From NCBI GenBank assembly GCA_002005505.1, contig MVGU01001203.1, positions 57,501 through 121,500 on the forward strand: 64,000 nucleotides of DNA, given 5' to 3'. Positions 9,931 to 20,090 of the stretch are shown here, piece by piece; position 1 is the stretch's first letter; the number at the start of each line of letters is the position of its first letter. This stretch comes from Botryococcus braunii. Its lineage: Eukaryota > Chlorophyta > Trebouxiophyceae. The notes beneath the pieces are model-generated. The model did no database searches. It was not told the origin of the DNA and was given only the letters and a program-made list of their open reading frames with translations. A program made the position numbers and the translations under genes.

Positions 9931-11452
9931 TGTTGTATAAACTGATAGGTACGTATAGATACGTGATGGCAAACGTACTAGATACAGGGGGCGCTATCAG
10001 TTTATCAAGTGGTTTTAGGAAACATTGTATAACTTGAATTTCTCCACGTGTGGAGTACAAGTAAGAAGATGCGCCTGATTGCGTGTCAAAGGGTATTGTA
10101 TTATGTTCAGTTAGGTTGATCATATAAGTGACCTCCATGCAGTACAGGTCTTGTGCTAGTGACGGTAAGGTCACAAGGTAAAGACTCTATTGAGTGTGTA
10201 CGCGTGTATAAGTATGAGATCCCTGGTGCAGCTATAGAGCTACACGTTGGCATAGGGCCAACTCAGGGTTGTTTATGTGACCATGCAGTACGGTACAGCC
10301 TCTCGAAAGGAACTGTACCGTTACCGCCGGTTACGATCAGAAGGCATAGAAACGCCAGATCGCGAGCAAGCTTGGCAGTCTCGATGGGGTGTGGAATGCA
10401 TCTGGGCTTCGAACTCCAAGCTGAATAGTGTTTGCTCTGTATTGAAGGATTGCTTGATATACTGCTGTCACATTCATTTCAATACAGGTAAGCTTGCGAT
10501 CGCTGGCAAGGGTAACGGTCGCAGTCGTGTGGCTGCGATCGTAGGCGTTAAGCACATGCATACTGATGTTTCTGCTGATTATGAAACATTACATGTGTCT
10601 TGTGTTGCAGGAGCTGCATTGCTTGTGTGTTACTGTTGTGCGAACAGTAAGGCTATTTGTGTGTGACGAGTTGCACACTGGTTATAGCGGTGAGTACAGA
10701 TACGTATAACAAGCATGCTCCTGCTGGTTAAATAACTGTTTTGTTTTGATCTCTGATGATCCACATATTGTGCAGATTGGTTGGGAGTAGCCATTAAACT
10801 CCTGGGACTGCTGAAGGGCCAAGGGTGTCCTGATCGGAGAGCAGTCGGTACGTACACATATGTGGATAGGTTGCGTGTGTGTTTCATGTGGTTTAGATAT
10901 ATTTTGTGGACACTGATGAACCCACAAGTAAATCGTAACGCTCGGGTGCAGGCAGATATAGACGGCAGTGCGAGCACTGGTCTATATAGACATTGAGATT
11001 ACTTGGTGGTGTTCACAGGTAAATATACGTAAACCATTTGTAACGAGTCTCGATGGGGTGTGGAATGCATCTGGGCTTCGAACTCCAAGCTGAATAGTGT
11101 TTGCTCTGTATTGAAGGATTGCTTGATATACTGCTGTCACATTCATTTCAATACAGGAGCTGCATTGCTTGTGTGTTACTGTTGTGCGAACAGTAAGGCT
11201 ATTTGTGTGTGACGAGTTGCACACTGGTTATAGCGATTGGTTGGAGGAGTTTAGTGGCTGTAGCCATTAAACTCCTGGGACTGCTGAAGGGCCAAGGGTG
11301 TCCTGATCGGAGAGCAGTCGGCAGATATAGACGGCAGTGCGAGCACTGGTCTATATACACATTGAGATTACTTGGTGGTGTTCACAGGAAGTGATTCTCC
11401 AACGGCATACGTACCGCTTACAGTTACGGCATCCTCCAACTAATACACAACA
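9931..11452 (+). repeat. 3' LTR of copia-1, with both cassettes
   Basis: 1522 bp copy of 3189-4696. Intron-containing cassette: E1 10379-10487, E2 10611-10689, E3 10776-10847, E4 10952-11018. Spliced copy: 11048-11387. Last exon 11388-11452. It differs from the 5' LTR by one extra T in the third intron and by a change in spliced E3 (around 11245-11261) that adds 13 nt and forms a hairpin. Confidence 0.95.
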
Positions 11453-12551
11453 GGTGGTAAGCAGTAGACATAGCAATCTCAGTACCCAATAATTTAACAA
11501 AGGCCTTCCATAAGTGACTAGTACATCTAGGATCTCTATCACTAACAATGGATGTAGGCATACCAAACCTAACAAAGACCCTGTCAATAAACGGTTGTGC
11601 AAGTTGAGGTGCAGTGATGGTTTTCATGCATGCAGCTAAGACACACAATTTAGAGAACCTATCAACAAATACCACAATAGAATCAAAACCACAGCAGACA
11701 GGTAAATCAGTCACTAAATCAAGGGAGACGCTCTGCCAAGGTCCATCTGGAATGGGCAGTGGCTGAAGCAGGCCATAAGGTACGGCTCCAGTCCCTTTAG
11801 TGCGCTGGCAGGTGTCACAAGACCTGCAAAAGTCCCTGACTGATGAGCTGAGACGTGGCCACCAAAACTCCCTGCACACTAGCTCATACATCTTGTTAAT
11901 ACAAAGATGTCCAGAAAAGGGTGTGACATGGCACTCTCTCAACACCTTCTCTCTCAATGCATCAGGTACATACACCTTCCCTGACTGCACAGAATAAGGT
12001 ACAGAGTCTCTCAATACCAAAACACCTTCATCCACAAGTTTAGCAACTGTGGGATCAGAAACACAGAGCAAGGCAATCTCTTGTAGGAGAGAAGAGACAG
12101 AAACAGAGGAGACATGCATCACTGCAAGGTCAACACGCCTAGACAAAGCATCTGCAACCACATTATCAGTGCCCTTAACATACTTAATATCAGGCATAAA
12201 CCTCATAATCTCAGTGAGCCATCGTTCCTGCCTACTAGTCCTAACAGGAGCAGTCAACAAATACTTTAAAGCCTGCTGGTCAGTGTGAACTGTAAATTTA
12301 GCACCCAACAGCAAATGTTTCCATTTCAACAAAGCATGCACAAGAGCAAGTAACTCTCTATCATAAGGGGCTAATTTCCTCTCAGGGGGCTGAAGTTTCC
12401 TAGACTCAAAAGCGACAGGCTGCAGACCCTGTCCTAGATCCTGCTGCAAAACAGCACCCACAGCAAAGCCTGAGCCATCTAAATGTATTACAAAAGGTTT
12501 GTCCAAATCTGGCATTAACAAACATGGAGGAGAGGACACAAGATCCTTCAA
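11453..12551 (-). pseudogene. Gypsy-A RT end, RNase H and integrase N-part
   Basis: Middle of gypsy-A pol. It opens with KDLVSSPPCLLMPDLDKPF, which continues in frame from the RT piece ending at 50617. RNase H follows (FVIHLDGSGFAVGAVL, DRELLALVHAL, VHTDQQALKYLL, NVVADALSRR), then the integrase zinc domain (HVTPFSGHLCINKMYELV .. CRSCDTCQRTK) and core (SLDLVTDLP, VSDRDPRCTSHLWK). It ends at TAYH, cut by copia-1. RNase H residues D, E, D, D look kept. This is a 366-codon fragment. Confidence 0.9.
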
Positions 12552-12554
12552 TGC

Positions 12555-13852
12555 TGTCGTGAAATGGCGTGTGGCTGTGACCGCAAGTGGACAATCAATA
12601 ATTGTTGTGTTTATGATGCGAAACCGGTAGAAATATGATGCCGGCGGAAGAGAGACATTTGACAGCTCGGAATCGAGAGGAAATTATGATGGTACATGTT
12701 CATCGCATTGGGGAATAAGACCTAGAAAATGGGCAAGACCTTTTGCCCTGTGGCTCCTGATTTCTGGCCCCTTTCAAGGCCAACTAGGACCCTCAGGAAG
12801 TCCCGTGTTAAGGAGTACAGCCAGAAGTAGACATTGGCTTCAGACTGAATAGATTTACCTTCTCGTGGGTGCTCTGTGGTGTCGCCCCATGGAAGTGATC
12901 GGCACTTAAAGGCACCTACCGATAGATGCCGACGGATGTACCTGAACCTAAAGATTAATGATTTGGCAACTCTAAGCCGATCAAGACCGTTTCAGGTCTA
13001 TTCCTAAAAGTTAGCTGCGTGAGAGCTACGCCGGTACGCTCATGAAAGCGCCGGTTGTATATAAGGAGGGATGCCTCCCCCTCACAGTTACAGTGCGATT
13101 CCAGAAAGTAAGGTTGTAAAAGGTTTGCCACCAAATCTGCCTCCTGTCCGGGCCGCGCCCCGATAGTGTGTTACGAGTCCTGATTGAATGATCGTTGTTA
13201 GTCCCACCAAAGCAATACCTGCAGTGAAACCTGCCTGATTGTCTCATTTACGTAAGAATATCGAAATTATTGAGCAACACCCCAGCAACAACTTTGTGCG
13301 AGTAACGTAGTACCATAAGCCAAGGAGCCGTAATACCCACGCGGGGATCCGCAACGACGCCATCGAGTACGAGTAAGTGCAAACACTTTAGACGAGACCG
13401 AACATTAAATACAGTTATAAGCAACACTTAGGTGAAGCAACAGCACCTAGAACAAGCCGCACGTTCAGTGCCACGCACCCAAGCCGTAGGGAACAATCGT
13501 CCCAAGCCCTCGAGCCAAGGAAGAATAGATACATCCTTGAATGGCCTTGTAAGCTCGCCAAATACAGTTTTAGTAATAACAGAACCGTGAAAGACGCAAT
13601 TGTTTAAAGTCCTCTCAACTGTAGCCGCACAGCTAGGTAGCCGCGCGCCTCACCGACTAAAATAGTCCGGCCAACCAGAAACAAGCCGGCCAGCCGAATC
13701 CGCAATCCGGAGCCTTTCTCCGGACCGTAAATCAATTGTCACACCGTAACAGCTAGGTCTCAGGGGCGTAATCCCTGGGTGGCGATCCGACCAATCGATT
13801 CGAACCTACATTTATAACCCCGCAGCCCGACTGAATCTCGCTAACTAACCGA
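12555..13852 (+). repeat. 5' LTR of gypsy-B, first part
   Basis: Starts TGTCGTGAAATGG and matches 49262-50559 closely. It is interrupted by the Helentron at 13852/13853; its last 40 bp are at 31781-31820. Total length 1338 bp, exactly that of the 3' LTR. A 10-mer equal to the start of the PBS (TGGCGATCCG) lies at 13780-13789. Confidence 0.95.
13058..13064 (+). promoter_or_regulatory. TATA box of LTR-B
   Basis: TATATAA in the context GGTTGTATATAAGGAGGG; the 3' LTR has the same at about 49766. Likely core promoter of gypsy-B. Confidence 0.55.
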
Positions 13853-14036
13853 TAAATATTGCTGGCGAAAAGGGCCAGCTTTAGCCCCGGCCTTTGGCGC
13901 TACGTGTAATTGGGTCGAAATGTATCCATGGTTCACTATTATAATACGTATCATTATAGATTATGCATTACTTACGGAAGAGCAGGCTTCTTGGATGCGG
14001 TTACTGACAAAGTCTTGTCGCAATACCAACTACAAT

Positions 14037-14459
14037 CTAGTGGCATAACATATGTGCCTGTGCTTGCCTTAATCGTGCATATTCGCGTTCCACCTTGGGG
14101 TCAGCTTTCATGAGGCTTCGTCTCTCCAAACCGATTAGCAACACACCCGAAAGGCTTCGTACCCTACTAAGAGCAACGTATGCTTGCCCATGAGCAAAGA
14201 TTGTTCGTCCAAGGTCGATTACTGCTCTATCCATTGAAAGGCCTTGAACCCGATGAATAGTAATGGCCCATGCCAGCTGCAACGGAAACTGGTTGCGTTC
14301 AATCATGTGCTTTCCATTGGAAGTGCGAAATCTCGCAGCGACTGTAGGGATGGGTGTGTACTCACCTGTCCCTGCATGAGACATTAAGCGTATAAGTAAT
14401 GGAAGACGTTGAAGAATTAACGTGAGGGACAAGCAAAAGAGTAGGCCTAGAACCAGCAA
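14037..14459 (-). pseudogene. Helentron Pif1 helicase, C-terminal end
   Basis: Shows the last helicase motifs of Pif1-type enzymes: FPLQLAWAITIHRVQGLSMD (motif V region) and GQAYVALSRVRSLSGVLL (motif VI). In Helitrons this domain unwinds DNA during rolling-circle transfer. The protein ends about 30 residues after motif VI; no endonuclease domain follows. It is separated from 14499-14735 by a short gap with a frame change, so the gene is broken or spliced. No Walker A motif lies in this window. Confidence 0.8.
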
Positions 14460-14498
14460 TACATGTTATGTATGGTAGGGTACGTATCAGTGGCATCA

Positions 14499-14735
14499 TC
14501 AGTGGGGCAAGCCTATACCTTCAAGCTCGCGGTACCTCTCTCCGACTTTGCCATGGTCAAACTTCACCATGACATGTGTCGGTTGGCGTCCGTCTTGTTC
14601 AGCTTGGTCGGATTGCCAACGGAATCCAACGACGGTTCCCAAGACACCGTTGGCGAGGCCATCCGAGGTATCAATGTTTCGGCGCAACATGACACGCGCG
14701 CCTATCGCTAGACTGCGAGACCGCAAATAGAACAC
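14499..14735 (-). pseudogene. Helentron Pif1 helicase, middle fragment
   Basis: LAIGARVMLRRNIDTSDGLA and NGVLGTVVGFRW are the conserved stretch between helicase motifs IV and V in Pif1-like Helitron helicases. It belongs with 14037-14459; the N-terminal ATPase half, expected between 14735 and 14839, is missing. The helicase therefore has a large internal deletion. Confidence 0.75.
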
Positions 14736-14838
14736 TCTGAGCTTCTACAATTCGCAGACACTAAACATGGTGCCACTATAATAAGACATGACATCATATA
14801 TGGCAACTATAAGGTATCTAAATGCTAAGTATAAGGTA

Positions 14839-15354
14839 TCACCTTAAGAATTGGTAAATGGTAAGACCATTTAATTCTTCCGGTCGGCTTTCGTAGAAAT
14901 CGAACTTAGTAAGCTTAAAAGTACAACTTGCTTCGGGGTCCTCACTTTGCAAGGCTCTGCATTCAAGTATTCGTGCGCGCTTCTCGGGACGGCTGACGCA
15001 CAGATCTTTAGAGACATCGGACTTTCCATACATTGGTTGGCCTGTAAGGTCATACGCTTGCTCTTGTAAGCTCTTACAACGATGTGTAAAGCACGTTGTC
15101 CCCACCCTCGTCAACACGCGCTTGAGGGAGCAAGTAGGCGGAAGTGCAGACAAATCTTTTTGTATCGCTGATTCCAACCCAGCAGACTCTGGCTTCGTCA
15201 TGTACCCAGCGACATACGCATTTGCTGCATGTGAGTTGCCGACGGGCTGAATATCCATGTTTGCTCTCCAATTTAAGAGGATTGCCGGGCTGTATGGGAC
15301 GACATTTTGTTCACCGTGGTGTCGCTCCGTCAGAATGAAATCACACCTTCGCAA
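14839..15354 (-). pseudogene. Helentron Rep-to-helicase linker region
   Basis: RHHGEQNVVPYSPAILLNWR and DIQPVGNSHAANAYVAGYMT are typical of the conserved region that follows the Rep nuclease in Helitron proteins (the vPYnp..L .. n..diq .. Y..kY..K pattern). Cysteines near the C-terminal half are spaced irregularly. It ends with a stop near 14839; the ATPase part of the helicase does not follow. Confidence 0.75.
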
Positions 15355-15503
15355 ACCTTGTCGGCTATCGACAGGGGTGATAAAACGGGTTTCATAACTG
15401 ATAGGGCGGGGATATTTGAAGCGGCAACCATTTCCGCATTTCTTCCGACAAGTCGCAGTATGCCGATGTAGTTGTACCTACATGTTTCACAATGGAACAA
15501 TGT

Positions 15504-15654
<151 letters not shown>

Positions 15655-15882
15655 GCAACACGCGTGCGCGCGCGCAAAAGCACGCGCGCAAAAGTACACG
15701 CACACGCTCAGATATCCGCAAATGCTCACCGATTGCACCAAGTTACGCAAATCCTGCTGAACGGGGTCACCGCTTTCAGGCGGCACCCGGGTGCTGACAA
15801 CCTTATCCACAAAAGCGGGGTAAGCCGCGCGTCCCTCCTGGGTGTCTAGATCCGGCGCTCCCCTATGGATTCACAATAATTG

Positions 15883-16098
15883 TTACTTTTGATTACGCAT
15901 TTCAATGAGAGCCATACACGAAGGACATGCTGTTTGAAAGGTGACGTACTCTATCCAAGTGACCATGTGGATGTGAGGGCTTCCTCGCCTTTGAAACTCA
16001 ACCCGCCAAAAGTAGTGGGAGATATTCCCTCCAAGATGCGCATCCGCATGGCTCAGCATCCATCGAAAGAATACCGTGAACCTGTCACGAAGGGTCAA
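15883..16098 (-). pseudogene. Helentron Rep nuclease fragment with HUH motif
   Basis: RDRFTVFFRWMLSHADAHLG followed by YFWRVEFQRRGSPHIHMVTW contains the two-histidine PHIH motif (HUH) of Helitron Rep nucleases, which cleaves and joins DNA for rolling-circle transfer. Upstream coding is at 16280-17554, in a different frame. The catalytic tyrosine motif expected downstream is not evident, being broken by the microsatellite region. Confidence 0.8.
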
Positions 16099-16279
16099 TC
16101 GTGGATAGAATGAGTATAGTCAAGAAAGGAGGGAGAGAGATCACACCTGTGATGAAAGTGCCTTGCGGCCAACACTTGGTTATCAAAGAATTGTTTTGCT
16201 CTACCAATCTACATCCTCATCAAGCGCTTGTAGTAACGCTTCACATTGGTTCCTGAACAACACGAGGAACATTAATTTA

Positions 16280-17554
16280 TCAAGTGGGAGGTGACTTATG
16301 TACGTATGCAAGAGCTTTAACACGCAAGCAGAAGTACCCGTCCATAGTCATGGAGTTTGAATCATTCTGACGTTGCTTTCGTATCTTTAGTAGTGCTATT
16401 GCTATGTCTTCCCACCCCATATCATTTGCGCTTAATGTGATGAACCATGTGGCTCTCCCAAAGGTGTGATACATTGCAAATAAAGACTTTGGACGAGAAT
16501 TCCAATATGCCGCCGTACCACGGATGCCTTCAAGGAAACCCCACACCTTATTTCCAGTCAACCCCTCGGCACCGCTGGATCGCTGCTCCTCGTATCTTTG
16601 TAACACCTGTCGAGTTGTTGGGGCTCCACATGCCCAACGTAGCTGAATCTTTATGGAATTTCGTAGCTGCAAATAGTGGAGAGTGGATGACATATAAGCC
16701 ATGTAGTGTGGATCTTGACATCTTTCATCGGCACTCATTGCCCTGGCTCTAAAGTACATCGCATCATGCAATAAGACTTCCCTGCGGGTGTCGAAGTGAT
16801 TTGTGCCATAGGGATATATTTTTACGAATGCCATTGCCTCAATCCCCTGCGTCGCATTGATGCTTGCGGGAGGCCCATCCAGTCGAGGCAAAGTCACGGA
16901 TGTACGGTCTGTACGAACGGAAGCACCTACGGGGCAACATGAAACTGTTGACAATCTTGTGATTGTTCCACGTGCAAAGACGTAAGTGTGACGGGCGACA
17001 CGGGTAACGTTACCTCCACAACGGATGACATCATGCACGGTGTCCTGAGGCAATATAGGTCTATCATCTAGGACCACTGAATGTTGAAGCGCATTCGAGT
17101 TTACTTCACTAAATTCCTCCGCCGTGGCAGGGAGTATGACGTCCACACAGTCGGTTTGAACTCTGACATCGGTGTAGAAGACGTTGTGTGCCACGAGCCA
17201 TCTTAATGCCCTTACGACTTTGCTGTAATTGATCGGGTACACCCGCACTTGCTGATGTCGACCTTCTTGAGGTTGGCAATTAAGGACCCGAGGCGCATCA
17301 TGCGGACGATGACTGACTTGGGTAACACTACACACCGTCTGTGGGTCTCCTTGGAGCTCAGCATGATGCTCTGCGCTTAACACTAGATTCCGGGTCGCAT
17401 TATCCTCGGTGGCAGGTTGTTCAGGAACATCACGGGGATGCACAATCACGGTCATCATTCCTTCATCTGGGGGGCTGCAAGACACCCACACACAGCCACA
17501 CATACACACCCTCACACAGTCACCCACAGATACACACACACAGTACTCGCTCAC
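16280..17554 (-). pseudogene. Helentron protein, Helitron-like N domain
   Basis: The C-terminal third has the Helitron_like_N signature IRGTAAYWNSRPKSLFAMYH, GRATWFITLSANDMGWEDIA, just before the Rep nuclease core. The middle part has AMAFVKIYPYGTNHFDTRRE (the fPflfp.G.. motif of the family). The first 30 residues derive from the edge of an AC repeat and are not native. It continues from 17551-17943. Confidence 0.8.
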
Positions 17555-17580
17555 TCACGCAAACACCCCACCCATAGTGG

Positions 17581-17647
<67 letters not shown>

Positions 17648-17943
17648 AAAGGTGCATCTGACAAGTATATGTATTCGACACGCGTAGAGGTGTGTAAAAA
17701 CTCCTTGGGTTTGTAGTCAAGGTACGTGTTTGCTAGAATCACATACCGAGGGAGTTGATCTACAAACGTCGGTGCATCGAATGGAAAGCTTATAGCCATT
17801 CCTCGGTAAGCACTTTGTCCCTTAGGGAGCTGGATTACTGTCACAAAACAGTGCATTAAACACACCATCCGCAGCTCCATGTAGTTGAGTACTGATAACT
17901 CCTCCGGACATGGAGATAATGTCATAGCATTAGCAAGTGACAT
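17551..17943 (-). pseudogene. Helentron N-terminal conserved region
   Basis: LSVLNYMELRMVCLMHCFVT .. LPKGQSAYRGMAISFPFDAP matches the conserved N-terminal pattern of Helitron proteins (L...E..mi......V..L..GQ.a..G..i.fp.d). The C-terminal 30 residues are AC-repeat translation. The real protein passes from here to 17554 and below, with the repeat expanded in between, possibly inside an intron. Confidence 0.65.
17581..17646 (+). repeat. (AC)n microsatellite
   Basis: About 66 bp of CA dinucleotides between two conserved parts of the Helentron coding region. Confidence 0.95.
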
Positions 17944-18158
17944 TGGTGGAACCTACGAAGCACAAATTATTTGAGCAGGCTCCAGAATGACAAATTTGAT
18001 GCATGCATGCAGATCTTGTACCGCACCTTGTCGTCTTCTAGATGTGAACGGCAATGCGAACAAAGCCACAATTCTGCTGCAAGTGTCTGGAACATCGTTG
18101 CAGCTTTGTTGGAAACCTGTGCGTAGCAAGGTAAGGACCTTAAAAGGTATTATTATAA

Positions 18159-19343
18159 TTAATAAAGTATGGTGGTATTCGGTATGCTTCTCACCTCGGA
18201 CCCAATCCTTGGCCTTTTGCCCCCCTCTCGATACATTCTCCTATTGCAACTAGTGCAAATATAGGTCGGGGCTTCACAAAAGCTGTCAAAGATAGCAAGG
18301 TCCCTCTGGAGTAGATTGAATCCATTGGGCATATTCTGTAGGGGTCCCCCTTGGTCATCCAAATCATTGTTGCACTCCCTCCGCATGGAAATGGGGAGTG
18401 CTCGCCCTCGACGTAAATCAAGCAGATGTCTCCGTAGAAGTCTATTGGATGCTGCTACTGCTGATGATGGAGGAAGTTCACACGATGGTGCAGGTTGTCG
18501 TGGGACCCTGCCGACACGCCCTCGTCGTCTGCGATTCAGTGTATTGACTGCTGCTGATGCTGGTGATGGAGGGAGTTGACACGGTGGTTGGCAAGGTGGT
18601 AGCAAGTGTGTCGGAATCACTGTATTGCCTGCTCCTACTGCTGATGATGGAGGAAGTTGACAGGATGGTGCAGGCTCTCGTGGGAGCCTGCCGACATGCC
18701 CGCGACGTAAATCAAGCAACCGTCTACGATTCAGTCTGTTGGCTGTTGCTGATGCTGGTGATGGAGGGAGTTGACACGGTGGTTGACAAGGTAGTAGCAA
18801 GTGTGTTGGAATCATTGTATTGCCTGCTCCTACTGCTGATGATGGAGGGAGTTGACAGGATGGTGCAGGTACTCGTGGGACCCTACCGACATCCCCGCGA
18901 CGTAAATCAAGCAACCGTCTACGATTCAGTCTATTGGCTGCTGCTGATGATGGTGATGGAGGGAGTTCACAGGATGGTGCAGGAAGTCGTGGGACCCTGC
19001 CGACATGCCCTCGACGTAAATCAAGCAACCGTCTGCGATTCAGTCTATTGGCTGCTGCTGATGCTGGTAATGGAGGGAGTCGACACGGCGGTTGAGAAGG
19101 TGATAGCAAGTGTGTTGGAATCACTGTATTGCCTGCTCTTACTGCTGATGATGGAGGGACCTTGCCGACACGCCCTCGACGTGAATCAAGTAACCGTCTG
19201 CGATTCAGTCTATTGGCTGCTGCTGATGCTGGTGATGGAGGGAGTTGACAAGTTGGTGCAGGTTGTCGCGGTGCTTGGGGAACCCGAATGTTAGTGAATA
19301 AGCGCCCCCTCTTACGGTTGGTAGCAGAGGTGGTTGCGACCAA
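18159..19343 (-). CDS. Helentron N-terminal ORF with tandem proline/arginine repeats
   Basis: 394 aa. The last 90 residues resemble the start of Helitron proteins (LLQRDLAIFDSFCEAPTYIC followed by TSCNRRMYR: a CxxC typical of the N-terminal zinc-like motif). Residues about 20-290 are tandem repeats of a unit with NRLNRRRLLDLRRG and PAPSCQLPPS, low complexity and basic, perhaps DNA or RNA binding. The start at 19343 is the first ATG; the true start could be further upstream, in a region split by gypsy-C. No stops interrupt the repeats. Confidence 0.6.
   Translation of the reverse strand: MVATTSATNRKRGRLFTNIRVPQAPRQPAPTCQLPPSPASAAANRLNRRRLLDSRRGRVGKVPPSSAVRAGNTVIPTHLLSPSQPPCRLPPLPASAAANRLNRRRLLDLRRGHVGRVPRLPAPSCELPPSPSSAAANRLNRRRLLDLRRGDVGRVPRVPAPSCQLPPSSAVGAGNTMIPTHLLLPCQPPCQLPPSPASATANRLNRRRLLDLRRGHVGRLPREPAPSCQLPPSSAVGAGNTVIPTHLLPPCQPPCQLPPSPASAAVNTLNRRRRGRVGRVPRQPAPSCELPPSSAVAASNRLLRRHLLDLRRGRALPISMRRECNNDLDDQGGPLQNMPNGFNLLQRDLAIFDSFCEAPTYICTSCNRRMYREGGKRPRIGSEVRSIPNTTILY
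18430..19275. repeat. Coding minisatellite in the Helentron
   Basis: Tandem, partly degenerate units built of CTGCTGCTGATGCTGGTGAT, GGAGGGAGTTGACA and CGTAAATCAAGCAACCGTCT blocks, in short and long versions. It stays open in one frame of each strand (245 codons on plus), a by-product of the repeat. The minus frame is the coding one. Confidence 0.85.
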
Positions 19344-19560
19344 TTGCAGGGCTTGGTGGTGTGAGTTTGCCTGGGACGTTATAGCCCTTCCATTCCCAGG
19401 TGCGTCATTGCTACATTGATTAGTACCTACACATCTTGGTTGGAATTAGACATAGAGATGTAATTACATCTTATAAGTTACAAAGGTTTCTGAAGTATGT
19501 ATGTCCCGAAGGTTTCTGAAGTATGTTTGTGTATAAATAGCAAAGGTATTACCTTGTGGA

Positions 19561-19643
19561 CTAACACGGAACCGGACGGGTGAAATGCCAGCTGCAAATA
19601 CCCAATAGGCAATAAATAACTTGAAAGAGCGTTGGAACTATGT
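19561..19643 (-). pseudogene. Helentron small ORF, 3' piece
   Basis: Continues the frame of 23434-23612 across gypsy-C at the ATATT duplication, reading IVPTLFQVIYCLLGICSWHF and stopping at 19561. Joined length is under 90 codons. I do not recognise the product. The neighbouring stretch 19344-19560 shows nothing else. Confidence 0.35.
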
Positions 19644-19648
19644 ATATT

Positions 19649-19996
19649 TGTAGCGATCGGGAAGATAGGCTCGAGGATCGAGGCCTCGTATCGATCAGCG
19701 ATCCGGAACAATCCGATAGAACCGAGGCTGTACATCGGTGGTCCGAACCGGGCGTGGGTCCCCAGGCAGGTCCTGATGGTCTCGAGGCTCTGGTGCCTCG
19801 GGGTTGACAATCCCGAGGCATAGCGGAGCTCTCGAGGGGATTTCCGGAGGGCTCGAGGCTGGAGGCCGAGCTATATAAAGGGAAATCCCTAGGCGAAGGG
19901 TCATTCCTTGCCGAACCTATAATAATATCATTAAGAGAGTGACTTCGATTGCCTATTGATTACTTAATTGTTTAATTGACTTCCGCTGGTGTTACA
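19649..19996 (+). repeat. 5' LTR of gypsy-C
   Basis: Starts TGTAGCGATCGGG, ends GGTGTTACA. TATA box TATATAA at 19872-19878. Rich in TCGAGG repeats upstream of the TATA box. Confidence 0.95.
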
Positions 19997-19999
19997 GCT

Positions 20000-20013
20000 T
20001 GGTATCGGCGAGC
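20000..20013 (+). promoter_or_regulatory. Primer-binding site of gypsy-C
   Basis: TGGTATCGGCGAGC, three bases after the LTR. The same 13-14 bases lie beside the 5' LTRs of gypsy-D and gypsy-F. The matching tRNA would end GCTCGCCGATACCA. TGGTATC also starts the plant initiator-Met site, but the rest differs. Confidence 0.6.
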
Positions 20014-20090
20014 TAGGTGCTCGTGCGATTGTTGTTTAATCCGTTAATTGTAAGTCACAATGGCTGATTACGATGATATGATGGGGGACG

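Larger units (their letters stand above)
3189..11452 (+). mobile_element. Copia-1 retrotransposon
   Basis: A nearly complete 8.3-kb Ty1/copia element with TSD GGTGG at 3184-3188 and 11453-11457. LTRs are at 3189-4696 and 9931-11452. Between them are a novel first ORF, a gag-protease-integrase-RT-RNase H polyprotein and a polypurine tract (9915-9930). The LTRs differ by only a few changes (one 13-nt net gain, a 1-nt indel, a substitution or two), so insertion is recent. One frameshift near 9325-9335 breaks RNase H. It lies in gypsy-A, in opposite orientation. Confidence 0.95.

Noticed and set aside
18557..19294. A 245-codon plus-strand ORF
   Set aside because: Mirror of the minus-strand coding minisatellite; leucine-valine-rich repeat translation without start context or domain.
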